Positions 17,701 through 27,414 are shown, numbered from the stretch's first letter. The stretch: DNA of 47,499 nucleotides from Candidatus Viridilinea mediisalina (GCF_002532535.1 NZ_NQWI01000032.1:1-47499); one strand, 5' to 3'. The notes: generated by a model from the sequence alone, not told the origin. Program-made: numbers and translations.

Positions 17701-20700
17701 GCGCCCGTTGTACCATCCCCGTGGGCAAAAGCGGTTTCAACCTGACCGAAGTGAGCGGTCGGATTAGCCTGCAGAACAATACGACGAAGATTGAACTGCG
17801 GGCCAAAATGGAGAGCATCGTAACCGTAGGATCGCTGAATGCGCTTACGGCTGACGGCAATCTGGGCATCGAATTTGCGCGTAACCCCAGTAAGTTCGAG
17901 ATCAACATTGGCGCAGCCATGAAGGTGTTCTCTATGTTCCAGGCGGCTGAGGCGCGAGCCACGATGCGCTTTACCTCAGGCGCGGATGTGCCCTTCATCT
18001 TCAGGGCGGAGATGAACATCAATGCGCTGATTATGCGAGGCAATGCACACCTGACCGCGTGGACAGATAAGGGCGATTTTAATCTGGTTGGCCGTATCCA
18101 TGGCCAGATTGGGGCGGATCGCGGTGCCTTGCTCTCACATTGTGTTCGTATGCCCCATGTTGTGGGTTGGAGCCGGAGAGATCCGCGGATCGAGATGCGC
18201 CAAACCTGCCTCAATATCCCGCCTGACAGGTGGTATATCGCAGCCAATATGGAGTTTGGTAAATTCAGGAGCGGCGATAATACCAATGAATGGGGGCTAA
18301 AAGCCGAAATTGAGGTCGCGGGCAAACGCTTTGGCGTCTATGTGAACCCAGAGGGCTCGCTCTCGGTGACCAATGTCAATCGGTTCCAGCTCATCGATGC
18401 ACCTACCCTGCGTCGCGCCGATCTGTTGCACCAACAACTCAACAACGGCGTGCTCATGCGGGCTGCCCTCAGCGAAGAAGAGCTGCTGTTGGCCGATACG
18501 CTCCACTTTGCCTCTACTGGTGAGGTCTACATTGATATTGTGGACTTGCAAGAAGCGAGCGATTTGACCCTCTTGCTCTTGCGTAGTCCCTTGGATGCTG
18601 ATGTCCAAGTGACCCTCGTCCGCCCCGATGGGTACGAAATCACCCCAGCCAACTTGCCGAGCAATGCTACATGGACGGAGAGCAGACTGTTCCCCAACGA
18701 TACGGGCGAGGTTGTGATCGATCCGGCTACCCAGATTGACCTCTCCATCAAAGATGCGGAGCACGGGCCTTGGCGTGCTAAGCTCAGCCGACAGCCTAAT
18801 TTCGAGTTTTTGGTGGATATCATCGGTCTGAGCCGTGGCCCTGCCGTCAGTGATTTGTTCATCGCTGAGCATGACTTTGACGCAGAGACCATGACCCTAG
18901 AGTGGGTGCAAACGGAGGGGTTGACCAGCACGGTGACGATTTACGCCACCCAAAACCCGATTACGACGACGGCCAGCTTTACCAGAACCGATCAGGTTCA
19001 GGGTGCGAATGGCCTGATGAGCACTGAAGTCATCACCGAAGACTTGGGCGTTGTGACCAACTTTGACGGGATTCCAATAGCGGTCTTTGAGAATGTGGCC
19101 TGTCTGAACGATCCCAAGTGCAGCCCTCCGCCAGCTTCCCGTCAATTGCAGCCAGCAGCCACAACTGATGCGGTGCATGTTCGCCAGGAAGTGAATGTGC
19201 GTAGCCTGCGCTCAGGCGTGTATCGGCTCTGGATAGAGGTGGATGATGGCACAGGCCATCCTTCGCGCACCTATTTCCCCGGTACCGCTACGGTTGGTCG
19301 CTTCGCTGATCCCGATGCGCCCGACACATGGACCTCGAATGTCAAAGCTGAGCCCACCTTTGGTACGTTGAACCTCAGTTGGGACGCCCATCCCAACCCT
19401 GATGTGTATTGGTATGAGGTGGAACTGAATAGCAGGAGCATGGGTAGTGAAGATATCTACCGCATCGCGGTAGGTGATGCGCTGGCGGAAACGATAGAGG
19501 GCTTGCCCGCTAACCAGAAATATAGCGTCAAGATCTGGACGTATGACACCGCTTCCAGCATCCACCAGGTCTCGGAAGTGATCACGGTGACCATCCCACC
19601 TGCACCCTATACGTTCACCGCCGCCCCTGAAGCGATTTCGGTCATCGCTGGAGAAGCGGTCACGACCTCGCTGACCCTTACCTCAGATGTGCATCCCTAC
19701 CCCGAAAAGGTTGTCCTGTTCATTGATGAGGAGCCGTTCAATATTGACATTGATCTGGCTACGAATGTCGTTAGCCCCACGCTGAATGGGACTCCGATAG
19801 CTGTGACGATTGAGGTAGACCGCGCTGTGCCCAGTGGAACCTACACAGCCACCTTAGCGGCTGTCTCCTCTAGTGGTGAAGAGATGCTGCACCTGCCTAT
19901 CCACGTTCAACAGGGGCAAGTCCAACTCAGCAGTAGCCAACCCAGCCTTACGCTCAACGCCAACGGATCGGTCAGTGTTCAACTGAGCACGAGCTACGAC
20001 GTGGGCAGTGGGGAACAGGGATACCTCGAATTGATTGACTTCCCGGATGGGCTCGCTTGGGACTTCAGCACCTCGTTGGTTGAGCCTGGTGAGCCGGTCA
20101 CACTGACCTTGAGCGATACGCAGTTCCTAGAACACGGCTCGCATCTACTCAGCATTTGGGTTGATGATTGGTACAGCGAGTCGATCCTGGAACTACCGCT
20201 CATCGTTGACAAGTCGGGCATTGCCCTCACGGGCGAGCGTACGAACCGGACGGCCCTGCAAGGGCAAACGGTGACCTATACCACCTTCTTGCAAACGACC
20301 GCTTGGCCGCATGAGGTGGTGATCGCATTCGATCCTGACTCGCTGATCGGGCGCTTCACTGCTGAGGTGACCAGCGCTCCGCTCAGTATGAATGTGCAAG
20401 CTATCTCTGTCGCAGGGCCAGCCATGGTTACCGCCGTGGTTACGATCCAAGAGGATACCCCCGTTGGGGTCTATGAGTTGATCCTGCAAGGCACGAGCAA
20501 TGGGGTGACAACCACGCTGCCCCTCTATTTGACCGTGTTTGATGATGCGACGTATGGGGATGTGAATATCACCCGTACCCCCATCGAATACGCGATCGCA
20601 GGCATGCCCTACAGCTATACGCTGACGGTGCAAAACGCAGGGCCAAGCGCATCCACCAACGTGTCGCTCACCGAACAGGTTGAAGCGCAATACCTGACCC

Positions 20701-22586
20701 TGGTAGATGGTGATGGCTGTACATACGATGCGGGCAATGGTCTCCTCACCTGTTCGTTGGGCACTATTGATCCGCTCCAGGAGGTTGCCCGCACCATAAC
20801 ATGGGAACTGGCTGAAGATACGCCCGACTGGTACGACCTGACCCACGTCGCTCGCGTGGGGGCCAGCAACGAAGTCTCGACCTACGACAACACGGCTTTT
20901 GCTGAAGCCTTTACCGAACGGTTGTCTGATCTGAGCATTGATCTCGTATCCAGCCCGGTCATAGCAGGACTACCCTTCAGCTACACGGTCACCATTGTGA
21001 ACAATGGCCCTTCGTATGACGAAAACGCCGTGGTGGAACTCTACCTGCCGTGGTGGGAAGCATGGATCGAAGTTGCCCCCGAGGAGTGTGACTACGACAA
21101 CGATGGCCTGCTGATCTGTGAATTGGGCGAGATGGCGCCTGGTGACCAATTCAGCTTTGATTTGGATGCCTATGTGGACGAGAGTACGTCTGGCATGCTC
21201 TCGACCCTTATTCTGGCCTATGGGGAATCGATTGATTGGGATTTTGAGAACAACTACCTGTTCCTCGATGCGCCTGTGACCAGTGTCTCCGAGCTTGCGT
21301 TGGAGATCATCCCCGACCGCACTGAGGTTGACGAAGGGGAGACGGTTGTGTACACCATCCTGCTCACCAACAATGGGCCATCGTTAGCCGACACTATTGA
21401 GATGACCATTGAGTATCCCGATCTCGCGGATATTGTGGATATCCAGGTCAACGATATGATCTATCGTGGGCAAAATCTGTCCCTCTGGGCCAATGAGACG
21501 CTGACGGTCACGGTGGCCATGCGCTTCATGGATGATGATGGTGGTATCCCGTTTGAGGTAGCGGTGTCTGCTAAGGCTGATAATGCACCTAAAGTAAAAG
21601 AGGAGAACACGTCTGTTCGCGTAGCCAATACTCCCCCGGTCATCACCATCCCAGACGTGATTGAGATCGAGGAAGGTAGCTACGGCATTCTGACCGCCAA
21701 TGTGGTAGATGCTGGCGGCAGATTCGACCCGTTGACCATCACCTGGGACTTGAACAACAACGGCCAGTTCACCGATGGCTATGGGGCAACCGCGCTCTTC
21801 GATGCCTTCGATCTCTCTGGCCCCACCACTCGCACCGTGCGTGTCCGGGCCGAAGATGACGACGGCGGCGTAACAGAGCGGCAAGTCACCATCCAGATCA
21901 CCAACGTCGCACCGATGGTCTTTGCTGGCTTATTCCAGCGTCTGCCTTACGACGCCACCTTCACGCTCAATCCCGCCTTCTTTGACCAAGGGCCCAGTGA
22001 TACCCACACCGCCCGTGTGGAATGGGGTGATGGCACGATCTCCAACATCAACCTCCCTGCCGGAGCAGACGAGTTTACCGTTCAGCACACATACAACCAA
22101 GTCGGCAACTTCGAGGCCAATGTATGTGTGAAGGATAACAGCGGAGCCGAGGGATGTGAGCGGGTGAAGTTGTACGCCGCTTGTCAGGAGCATGGCTTGC
22201 GTGTGGATGCTCGACGACAAGGGAACAACGTCGTGCTGCACTTGCACAACGCCTCAGGCACTGTGACCATTCCTGCCGGCCTGCCCCTGACGTTGTACAA
22301 TCACGACACCAAGCTACACACCCTAACGCTTGAGGAAAGCTTGGCCATTGGTCAAAGGCAAACGCTCACCTACGCATGGCCCAACGGCTTCCCCGCAGGC
22401 TTCTGGCTGGGGGTCGCCGTAGACGAGGACGCTGCGGGGAACAAAACCACACCACTCTGCTCAGGCTTGGTACGCACAAGCAGCGTGCCCGCTTTCACCG
22501 TCTACCTACCACTCGTTGCTCAGTCAGCCAGAGCTACCGGCCCCGCCCATAGCAACACGGTCTATCTGCCCTTGATTGCTCGGTAG
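14792..22586 (+). CDS. Giant secreted DUF11/PKD repeat protein, frameshifted near its N-terminus
   Basis: Frame 1 starts at 14792 with a signal peptide (RPLVVVLRLFLIVTLLAPHL) and stops at 15250. The other frame is open from 14901 to 22586 and contains the rest. An extra G in GCTTGGAGCAG near 15200 explains the break: removing one base joins PFSSDSTL to EQTAAHNEP. After a 14-residue tandem repeat (EPWITEEQPDALMD) come a DUF11 domain (15440-15830), a long beta-rich region with recurring ISFGDANVKLP-like units (to about 18350), Ig/CARDB-like repeats, two or three more DUF11 domains (20560-21630), a PKD domain (about 21900-22170) and a C-terminus with two VYLPL motifs. It is probably a cell-surface stalk or adhesin. 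It lies between kinase copies 3 and 4. The shift may be real or an assembly error. Confidence 0.82.
15224..15374. repeat. 42-bp coding tandem repeat
   Basis: About three and a half copies of a 42-bp unit encode EPWITEEQPDALMD. They begin directly after the putative frameshift in the giant protein gene. Confidence 0.88.
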
Positions 22587-22613
22587 GGCGTGTTACCATA
22601 TCACACGACTCCG

Positions 22614-22642
22614 AGGAGCGCGAGCCAAAGGCTCGCGCTCCT
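22614..22642. terminator. Hairpin after giant gene
   Basis: AGGAGCGCGAGCC, loop AAA, GGCTCGCGCTCCT: a perfect 13-bp stem 28 bases after the stop. No clear T-run follows, so it may be a stability hairpin or a weak terminator before kinase copy 4. Confidence 0.5.
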
Positions 22643-22667
22643 TCTCCAATCTCCAATCGGAAATAGT

Positions 22668-24035
22668 ATGAACCAAGCCATCCTTTGCCCGGCGTGCTAT
22701 CAGTCCAATGCGCCCCAGACGCGCTATTGTCGCTTGTGCAGCCATGATCTGATCCTTACTAACGTAGGGCAGCGTTACTTCCTCACCCGTCTGATCAAGG
22801 TCGGGCGCCTGGGTGCGATCTTCGAGGGGCACGATGAGTCTGGGCGGGTCTACCTGATCAAGGAGTTGCTTGATCGCTTTAGCAATCCCAATGAACGCGC
22901 CGAGGCGTTGGCTCACTTTCAGTCCGAGGCGGAGATCTTGGGCCGCTTGAACCATCCCCAGATTCCGCGCTTCTATGCTACATTTGTGAATCAGGGTCGC
23001 CACTATTCGGTGCTTGATTTCATCAATGGGGCGACGCTTGCCGAGCTTGTGGCGCGCGAGGGGCCGCTGCCCGAGGCGCAGGTACTCGCGTGGGCCACGC
23101 AGTTATGCACTGTGCTAGAGTATCTACACGACCAAGAGCTGATCTACGGCGATATGCAGCCTGCGAATGTACTGCTTGAAGAGGCTACCGGCAACCTCAA
23201 GCTGATTGATTTTAGTCATGCTACCGTTTTTCAGCCGAATATGCGGGTTTCGCAGCGCGGGACGCGGGGCTATATGCCGCCTGAACAGTATCGCGGCTTG
23301 ACGACCAAGCAGTCCGATATCTACGCCCTGGGCGCAACGCTACACCACCTGCTCAGCGGACGCACACCCGATCCGGCGTCCTTTTCCTTTGCGCCGTTAC
23401 GCGCCCTCGTGCCGACGATCACCCCGCAAAGCGAGGCGCTGGTGGCGCGAGCGCTGGATGTGCAGCAGGCCAATCGCTTCCAAAGTATTGCCGAGCTGCG
23501 GACTGCGCTGGTGGCTGCACAAGCCGCACGAGCACAAGCCGATCTCATGCCCACGCCCGTCGCAGCAGTACAACCCGCACCACTGCATGCGCCCCAACCA
23601 GAGCCCGAGTCCGGTCCCCCACCTGTGGCCATGTTCTTCATGAGCCTTCAGTTGCTAATATTTTGCGCATTCGTCCTCATGGCCTTTTTCTCTGTAGTAA
23701 CCGATGCATGTACCTATGCCCTTGAGCCTCCCCCTCCTACTCTGGTTGCAACGATCAACCCGCAAACGCTCCCAGTCGTATCGCGCAGCATCTCGTATAC
23801 CTTAGAAGTCTCGTTTGATGATCGGATGAATTTAACTGATCGTCAATTTAAGGAACGTTTTAACTACTATTTCATCAAGAATTTAGCAGAAGAATATGCC
23901 TGTTGCTCTCCAATGCTTACCAGTGGAATTGTATTTACAGAAGACCCAGAAATCATTGGAACATTTGGCAACATCAGCTTCTACCGTGCTACTATGGAAG
24001 CAACGGTACGCTTGCGTGGTGAGAATATTCCGTAA
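22668..24035 (+). CDS. Zinc-ribbon kinase-fold membrane protein with catalytic Asp (array copy 4)
   Basis: A 455-residue paralogue. Zinc ribbon (CPACYQSNAPQTRYCRLC), kinase fold, Pro-rich linker, one membrane helix (MFFMSLQLLIFCAFVLMAFF) and a short ectodomain with YACC ending RGENIP. The catalytic loop reads YGDMQPAN: the only copy with Asp at the HRD position, although the usual Lys is Gln. With the nucleotide-binding Lys and DFS kept, it may be the only enzymatically competent member. The ATG at 22668 is chosen because MNQAILCPAC aligns with the paralogues; an upstream extension would translate a hairpin. The two flanking bases CCAATCTCCAATC look like a residual H7 array. Confidence 0.85.
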   Translation: MNQAILCPACYQSNAPQTRYCRLCSHDLILTNVGQRYFLTRLIKVGRLGAIFEGHDESGRVYLIKELLDRFSNPNERAEALAHFQSEAEILGRLNHPQIPRFYATFVNQGRHYSVLDFINGATLAELVAREGPLPEAQVLAWATQLCTVLEYLHDQELIYGDMQPANVLLEEATGNLKLIDFSHATVFQPNMRVSQRGTRGYMPPEQYRGLTTKQSDIYALGATLHHLLSGRTPDPASFSFAPLRALVPTITPQSEALVARALDVQQANRFQSIAELRTALVAAQAARAQADLMPTPVAAVQPAPLHAPQPEPESGPPPVAMFFMSLQLLIFCAFVLMAFFSVVTDACTYALEPPPPTLVATINPQTLPVVSRSISYTLEVSFDDRMNLTDRQFKERFNYYFIKNLAEEYACCSPMLTSGIVFTEDPEIIGTFGNISFYRATMEATVRLRGENIP

Positions 24036-24060
24036 TGATGATTGCTATGCAGTACATCCT

Positions 24061-24103
24061 ACTTGTCACTCATCACTCGTCACTCATCACTCGTAACTGG
24101 TAT
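24061..24103. repeat. H7 repeat copy I (CACTCAT/CACTCGT heptamers)
   Basis: Four 7-bp units alternate CACTCAT and CACTCGT and end GTAACTGGTAT, the exact reverse complement of the start of copy A. It lies 25 bases before the ATG of the broken restriction gene. Confidence 0.85.
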
Positions 24104-24128
24104 CACCCCCTATTCCAGAGAGCATCCC

Positions 24129-24923
24129 ATGCCCCCCTCTACTGCCGCTTTTGCCCTGCGCCTTGTGGCTGCGCTGCACGCTTGGCATGATCCCGTCCAC
24201 GGCCCGGCGTTGGCCTATTTCGCAGGTGATCTGCGGCGCCACGGTGGCGATGAGGTGCGCCTGCGTGCTGCGCTGGTGCGTGATCATCTGCTGCAACAGG
24301 GCTTTGGCTATCCGCCTGAAGCCTTGGAATTGGAGGCAGCCGACCGCGCCGATCTGCTGCTCTATGCTCCTGGGCCTGAGCGCCGCCCGGTGGCGATTAT
24401 CGAGACTAAACGCTCCGGTTTTGGCGATCTGTTGACGACGCGCCAGGCAAAGGGTGAGACGCCGCCGGAGCAGTTGGCGCGCTATGTGCAGTTGCGCGGT
24501 CTCTATTTGGGTGCGTTGACCAATGGGGTGCAGTGGTATTTTTTTGATCTTGCTACTAGTCTGCAACCCTGTGCGGCGCTCAATCTACTCGATCTGGCCC
24601 TGCTGCTCGATGGGGTTACCAATGAAGCTGATGCGGCTGCCGCCCTCGCCCAACGCCCGGAACTGGCCAATGCCCTAGTAGTTGCCCAGGCGCTGCTCGC
24701 TGCCGAGAAGTGGCAGGCGGTGGCCCACTATCAGCAGGAGTTGGCTGATAGCGCACTACCGTGGCATGAAATACATCAAGGAGACCCTACACATGCTTCC
24801 AGAAAACCCAGAGCCGAGTTTATTACGGCGTATCATTACCCGCGTTACAGGTATTGGCCGTATTCATCCGGTGGAAATCGAGCAGGATGCGGCGTGATTT
24901 GGCGAAGGTATTGGTTACGGTAA
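24129..24923 (+). pseudogene. N-terminal nuclease part of a broken restriction-modification enzyme
   Basis: The first about 215 residues look like the N-terminal PD-(D/E)XK domain of type I/IIG restriction enzymes: VRLRAALVRDHLLQQGFGYP, then DRADLLLYAPG and VAIIETKRSGFGDL supply the metal-binding D and E-x-K, followed by QLARYVQLRGLYLGALTNG. After about 24770 the frame turns into unrelated sequence, and the expected methyltransferase with its NPPY site is missing. The C-terminal remnant lies at 26125-26687, beyond a toxin-antitoxin pair and an IS remnant. I therefore treat it as a pseudogene. An H7 array sits directly upstream. Confidence 0.72.
24793..24897 (+). CDS. Possible 34-residue ORF, function unknown
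   Basis: ATG with GGAG eight bases upstream starts a short frame (MLPENPEPSLLRRIITRVTG) ending EIEQDAA. It overlaps the decayed end of the restriction gene in another frame and stops 18 bases before the toxin gene end. It may be a real small gene, the 5' end of a truncated gene, or chance. Confidence 0.2.
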   Translation: MLPENPEPSLLRRIITRVTGIGRIHPVEIEQDAA

Positions 24924-25238
24924 ACCGAGTTGTACCTTGATCACCCGTTCCACCGCTTGAAGATCGGCTTTGGAAATCCGCCCCATTTTGTTCGTTAGGC
25001 GCTTTTTACTCACCGTGGTGAGTTGATCCGCCATGGCTTTATGTTGCACATGCTCGACCGTGACGTATGCCTCACTGGGGAAGAGGCGTTCGACATTACT
25101 CGTGAGGGGAACCACTTGGACGCGATTCAGCAGCCGGTTCGCGATATCGTTACTGACAATCACGGCCGGACGCTCTTTATGGATTTCGCCACCAACGGAT
25201 GGGTCAAAATTGACCCACCAGACCTCACCGCGTTTCAT
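24915..25238 (-). CDS. mazF: MazF/PemK-type endoribonuclease toxin
   Basis: 107 residues with the full MazF signature: MKRGEVWWVNFDPSVGGEIH, KERPAVIVSND, VQVVPLTSN and a C-terminal ISKADLQAVERVIKVQLGL. Family members cut mRNA at short sequences. The ATG at 25238 is favoured over a TTG at 25253 because it has GGAG at a good distance. It overlaps the upstream antitoxin gene by 14 bases, the usual coupled arrangement. The pair sits inside the remains of a restriction-modification gene, so it was inserted there or helped to stabilise an inserted segment (inference). Confidence 0.9.
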   Translation of the reverse strand: MKRGEVWWVNFDPSVGGEIHKERPAVIVSNDIANRLLNRVQVVPLTSNVERLFPSEAYVTVEHVQHKAMADQLTTVSKKRLTNKMGRISKADLQAVERVIKVQLGLP

Positions 25239-25455
25239 GCGCGCTGTCTCCAATCAGTCCTTCGCTCCATGCCAACGCCTCGCCTTCCCGCGCCTCATCC
25301 GCAGCCATCGCCGCGTATCCCGCCTCAAGCTCGGTGGTCGTCACATGGGGCCGGACTAAATCTTCAATAAACCGGCTAATCTTGCGGCGCCCGATCACTG
25401 TATGGAGGCCCTCGTAGACGGCCTCATTCAACGTAATGGTGAGTTTCCGCTGCAT
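25225..25455 (-). CDS. Antitoxin partner of the MazF-type toxin
   Basis: 76 residues. The N-terminus (MQRKLTITLNEAVYEGLHTV) has the beta-strand then helix of a ribbon-helix-helix DNA-binding domain, and IGRRKISRFIEDLVRPHV continues it. The acidic tail (ELEAGYAAMAADEAREGEA) fits a toxin-neutralising segment. GGAGGGAC before the ATG is a good ribosome site. It is transcribed first and overlaps the toxin gene, and it probably autoregulates the pair through the inverted repeat just upstream. Confidence 0.85.
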   Translation of the reverse strand: MQRKLTITLNEAVYEGLHTVIGRRKISRFIEDLVRPHVTTTELEAGYAAMAADEAREGEALAWSEGLIGDSAHETR

Positions 25456-25479
25456 ATGTCCCTCCGTCCTTGTTTCTCT

Positions 25480-25498
25480 ATACGTGTAGTATACGTAT
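25480..25498 (-). promoter_or_regulatory. Putative antitoxin operator
   Basis: ATACGT-GTAGTAT-ACGTAT is a perfect 6-7-6 inverted repeat in an AT-rich stretch 25-43 bases before the antitoxin ATG. It overlaps plausible -10 sequences (TATACT, TATAAT), as expected for autoregulation. Inferred from position and symmetry. Confidence 0.5.
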
Positions 25499-25604
25499 TA
25501 TATCTAGTGCAAGCCGATGATGCAAGCTGGATCGTCGTACCTGCTCAGCATGGGCGCTTCGGGTTGCTGGCCGCCCAGCGCCGCCTGGGTGCAGGCATGA
25601 GTTG

Positions 25605-26126
25605 TCATGCGGCGGCGGCGGCATCGTTAGCCGGTGTGGCACGGCGCTGGTAGCCGCGTTTGGGTGCGGGACGTAGGCGCATCGCCTCATCCCAACGGTT
25701 GCTCTTCAACCACGCACGTACTACTGCGACCGCTTCAGCCCCGTCAGCATCCCAGATCATCCCAGCCAACGTGAGTCGTGCACTGACAATCTGCTTGCAA
25801 CTGCTCTCAATCGTCCCGCTCCCCACCTGTAGGCCACGAGCGCGATAGTTGGCATAGGCCATCTTCCCTTGATGGTTGGTCATGTAGGTGATGGCATCGG
25901 TGACGCCCTCTCCCTTGGCACGATGCAACTCCAGGGCAGTGATGACCTCATGCACCCGACCATCCCAGAGGGCGTCCAGTCGTTGGCGCACCCACGGTAC
26001 ACGCAGATCACTCTGCTCACCAAAAATGGCCGCCGCCGCGGACCACACGTAGGAACTCGCATGATACCAATCAAGAATCAGGGTGGCGTGCGGGAAGTGT
26101 TCTTCGGCAAAGCGCCACATCCATAA
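25605..26126 (-). mobile_element. ISKra4-family transposase, C-terminal remnant
   Basis: About 170 residues of transposase remain. LILDWYHASSYVWSAAAAIF includes a catalytic-type Asp, and QVGSGTIESSCKQIVSARLT followed by LAGMIWDADGAEA is the typical C-terminal signature of ISKra4-like enzymes. The N-terminal half is missing: at about 26126 the sequence switches to antisense of a methylase fragment, so the frame beyond that point is not transposase. No terminal inverted repeats could be located. The element is dead on its own and probably carried or followed the rearrangement that split the restriction gene. Confidence 0.8.
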
Positions 26127-26687
26127 CCTCGCCTTTCTCGCCGAAGGGGGCTGGCTCATCCTGCTCACCACCAGCGCCGTTGAGAGCGAAGGCTACGCGG
26201 CACAACTACGCGCCGACCTGCTCAATTTCTGGGTTGAGCAGGTGGACTTCTTCCCCAAGCTGCAACTCTTCGGCAAATATGTGGGGGTGACCAACACCAT
26301 CTTTCAGGTACAGAAGCGGCCTGAACCGAACCCGAACGTGCGGCGGCGGCTACATCGCAGCGTCACCCTCGACGCCTACGAAGAGCGCCCAATCGCGCAG
26401 ACCCAAGGGCCAGAGGTACTCTTCCGCATCAACTACCGCCCACCACCAGCGGGGGTGACCACCTGCTGCATTCCGCTCTGCGCGATTGCCTATATTGGCA
26501 CCGGCTGCCACAAGAAGAGCGCGGCGTACAAAAGGTGCGCCAACACTCAATGCTCCTCGCGGGCTACCAGGAGCTCGACCGCATCGCCCAAGCCTTCGAT
26601 CTGCGCTATGTCCTCGCCGTGATCAACAGCCGCTACATGCGCGACTACCTACTAGCCAATCAGGCCCAGGGCACCCGCGAAGTCTGA
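26125..26687 (+). pseudogene. C-terminal methylase/specificity remnant of the broken restriction gene
   Basis: The piece LAFLAEGGWLILLTTSAVES, then FFPKLQLFGKYVGVTNTIFQ and VLFRINYRPPPAGVTT, looks like the end of the methyltransferase domain and start of the target-recognition region of type IIG enzymes. The frame changes between about 26450 and 26550, after which QELDRIAQAFDLRYVLAVIN continues the recognition domain. The last codons before the stop at 26685-26687 (REV, TGA) fall in a MITE end (AGTCTGAAAAG), so the MITE truncated the gene. This is the likely counterpart of the fragment at 24129. Confidence 0.7.
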
Positions 26688-26776
26688 AAAGCCGGGGGGC
26701 ACACGCTGGAGTGCCGACTTTAGCCGGCTAAAGTCGGCACTCCAACGCCAACCCATAGAATTTTCAGACAGCCTCT
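26681..26776. mobile_element. MITE-like element with IS5-type ends
   Basis: The right end is TTTTCAGACAGCCTC followed by TGA; the left end is eroded (AGTCTGAAAAG). Inside is the palindrome GAGTGCCGACTTTAGCCGGC and its complement. It supplies the stop codon of the methylase remnant on the left and the last residues and stop (EAV, TGA) of the gene at 26764-27414 on the right. Confidence 0.75.
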
Positions 26777-27414
26777 GAGGATCTTCTCTCTCTAAATGCA
26801 TGTATTATAATCAGTACCCCGAAGGTTGCAAAGATGCCACCTACACATGCGAATATAAAAGAGCCTGTTCGTTGTGAACGAATGAATTGTTCCTGTGTAC
26901 CAGCAAAGATAACGTGGGCATTCACAGTTCGTTCATTGCCACTTTGCACAATATTCCCAATTGCTGTCACGGTACGGCCATGAACAATCCCAGAGTAGCG
27001 CAGTTCTCCTGGTCTGTTCCGCGACGTTGAGGGAGATGTGACATGTGATCCATTGAGGCGGTAGTCCTGATTACTAATCTGGATCACGCCCCCAGCCTCT
27101 AGCCGTAGCGGTTGGGTGGTGGTGCCCAAACGCCTCCAGGTGAGATCGTCATCACCATCATGCTCAAGTCGTTCTTCTCGATAGGCCACAAAGTTGCGAT
27201 ACAGCGTTGGGTTATCAGCGCTAATCACACCCTCAACGAGTACCTCTTGACCATGATCTGCTTGAGCGACGGCTGAGGCGGACAAGGGATCGAGTTGTGC
27301 AATGCGATCGGCCTGTTGCTGCGTTTCACGGGCAACAAAAAAGCCTCCGCCGACACCCATAACCACAAAGACAAGTCCAAAGAGGATAGTAAAAATTCTG
27401 TTACCAATGGTCAT
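26764..27414 (-). CDS. Two-helix membrane protein, GIDE/TMEM43-like
   Basis: 216 residues: an N-terminal membrane helix (about 7-28, IFTILFGLVFVVMGVGGGFF), a large extracytoplasmic or lumenal-type domain (about 30-180), and a second helix (about 184-206, GSFIFACVGGIFATFGVLII). The middle part, with HGQEVLVEGVISADNPTLYR and NFVAYREERLEH, resembles the beta-rich domain of bacterial GIDE/E3-ligase-like membrane proteins; the match is weak. No catalytic residues are evident. The last residues and stop come from a MITE end, so the native C-terminus may have been replaced. H7 copy C lies just upstream. Confidence 0.7.
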   Translation of the reverse strand: MTIGNRIFTILFGLVFVVMGVGGGFFVARETQQQADRIAQLDPLSASAVAQADHGQEVLVEGVISADNPTLYRNFVAYREERLEHDGDDDLTWRRLGTTTQPLRLEAGGVIQISNQDYRLNGSHVTSPSTSRNRPGELRYSGIVHGRTVTAIGNIVQSGNERTVNAHVIFAGTQEQFIRSQRTGSFIFACVGGIFATFGVLIIIHAFRERRSSEAV

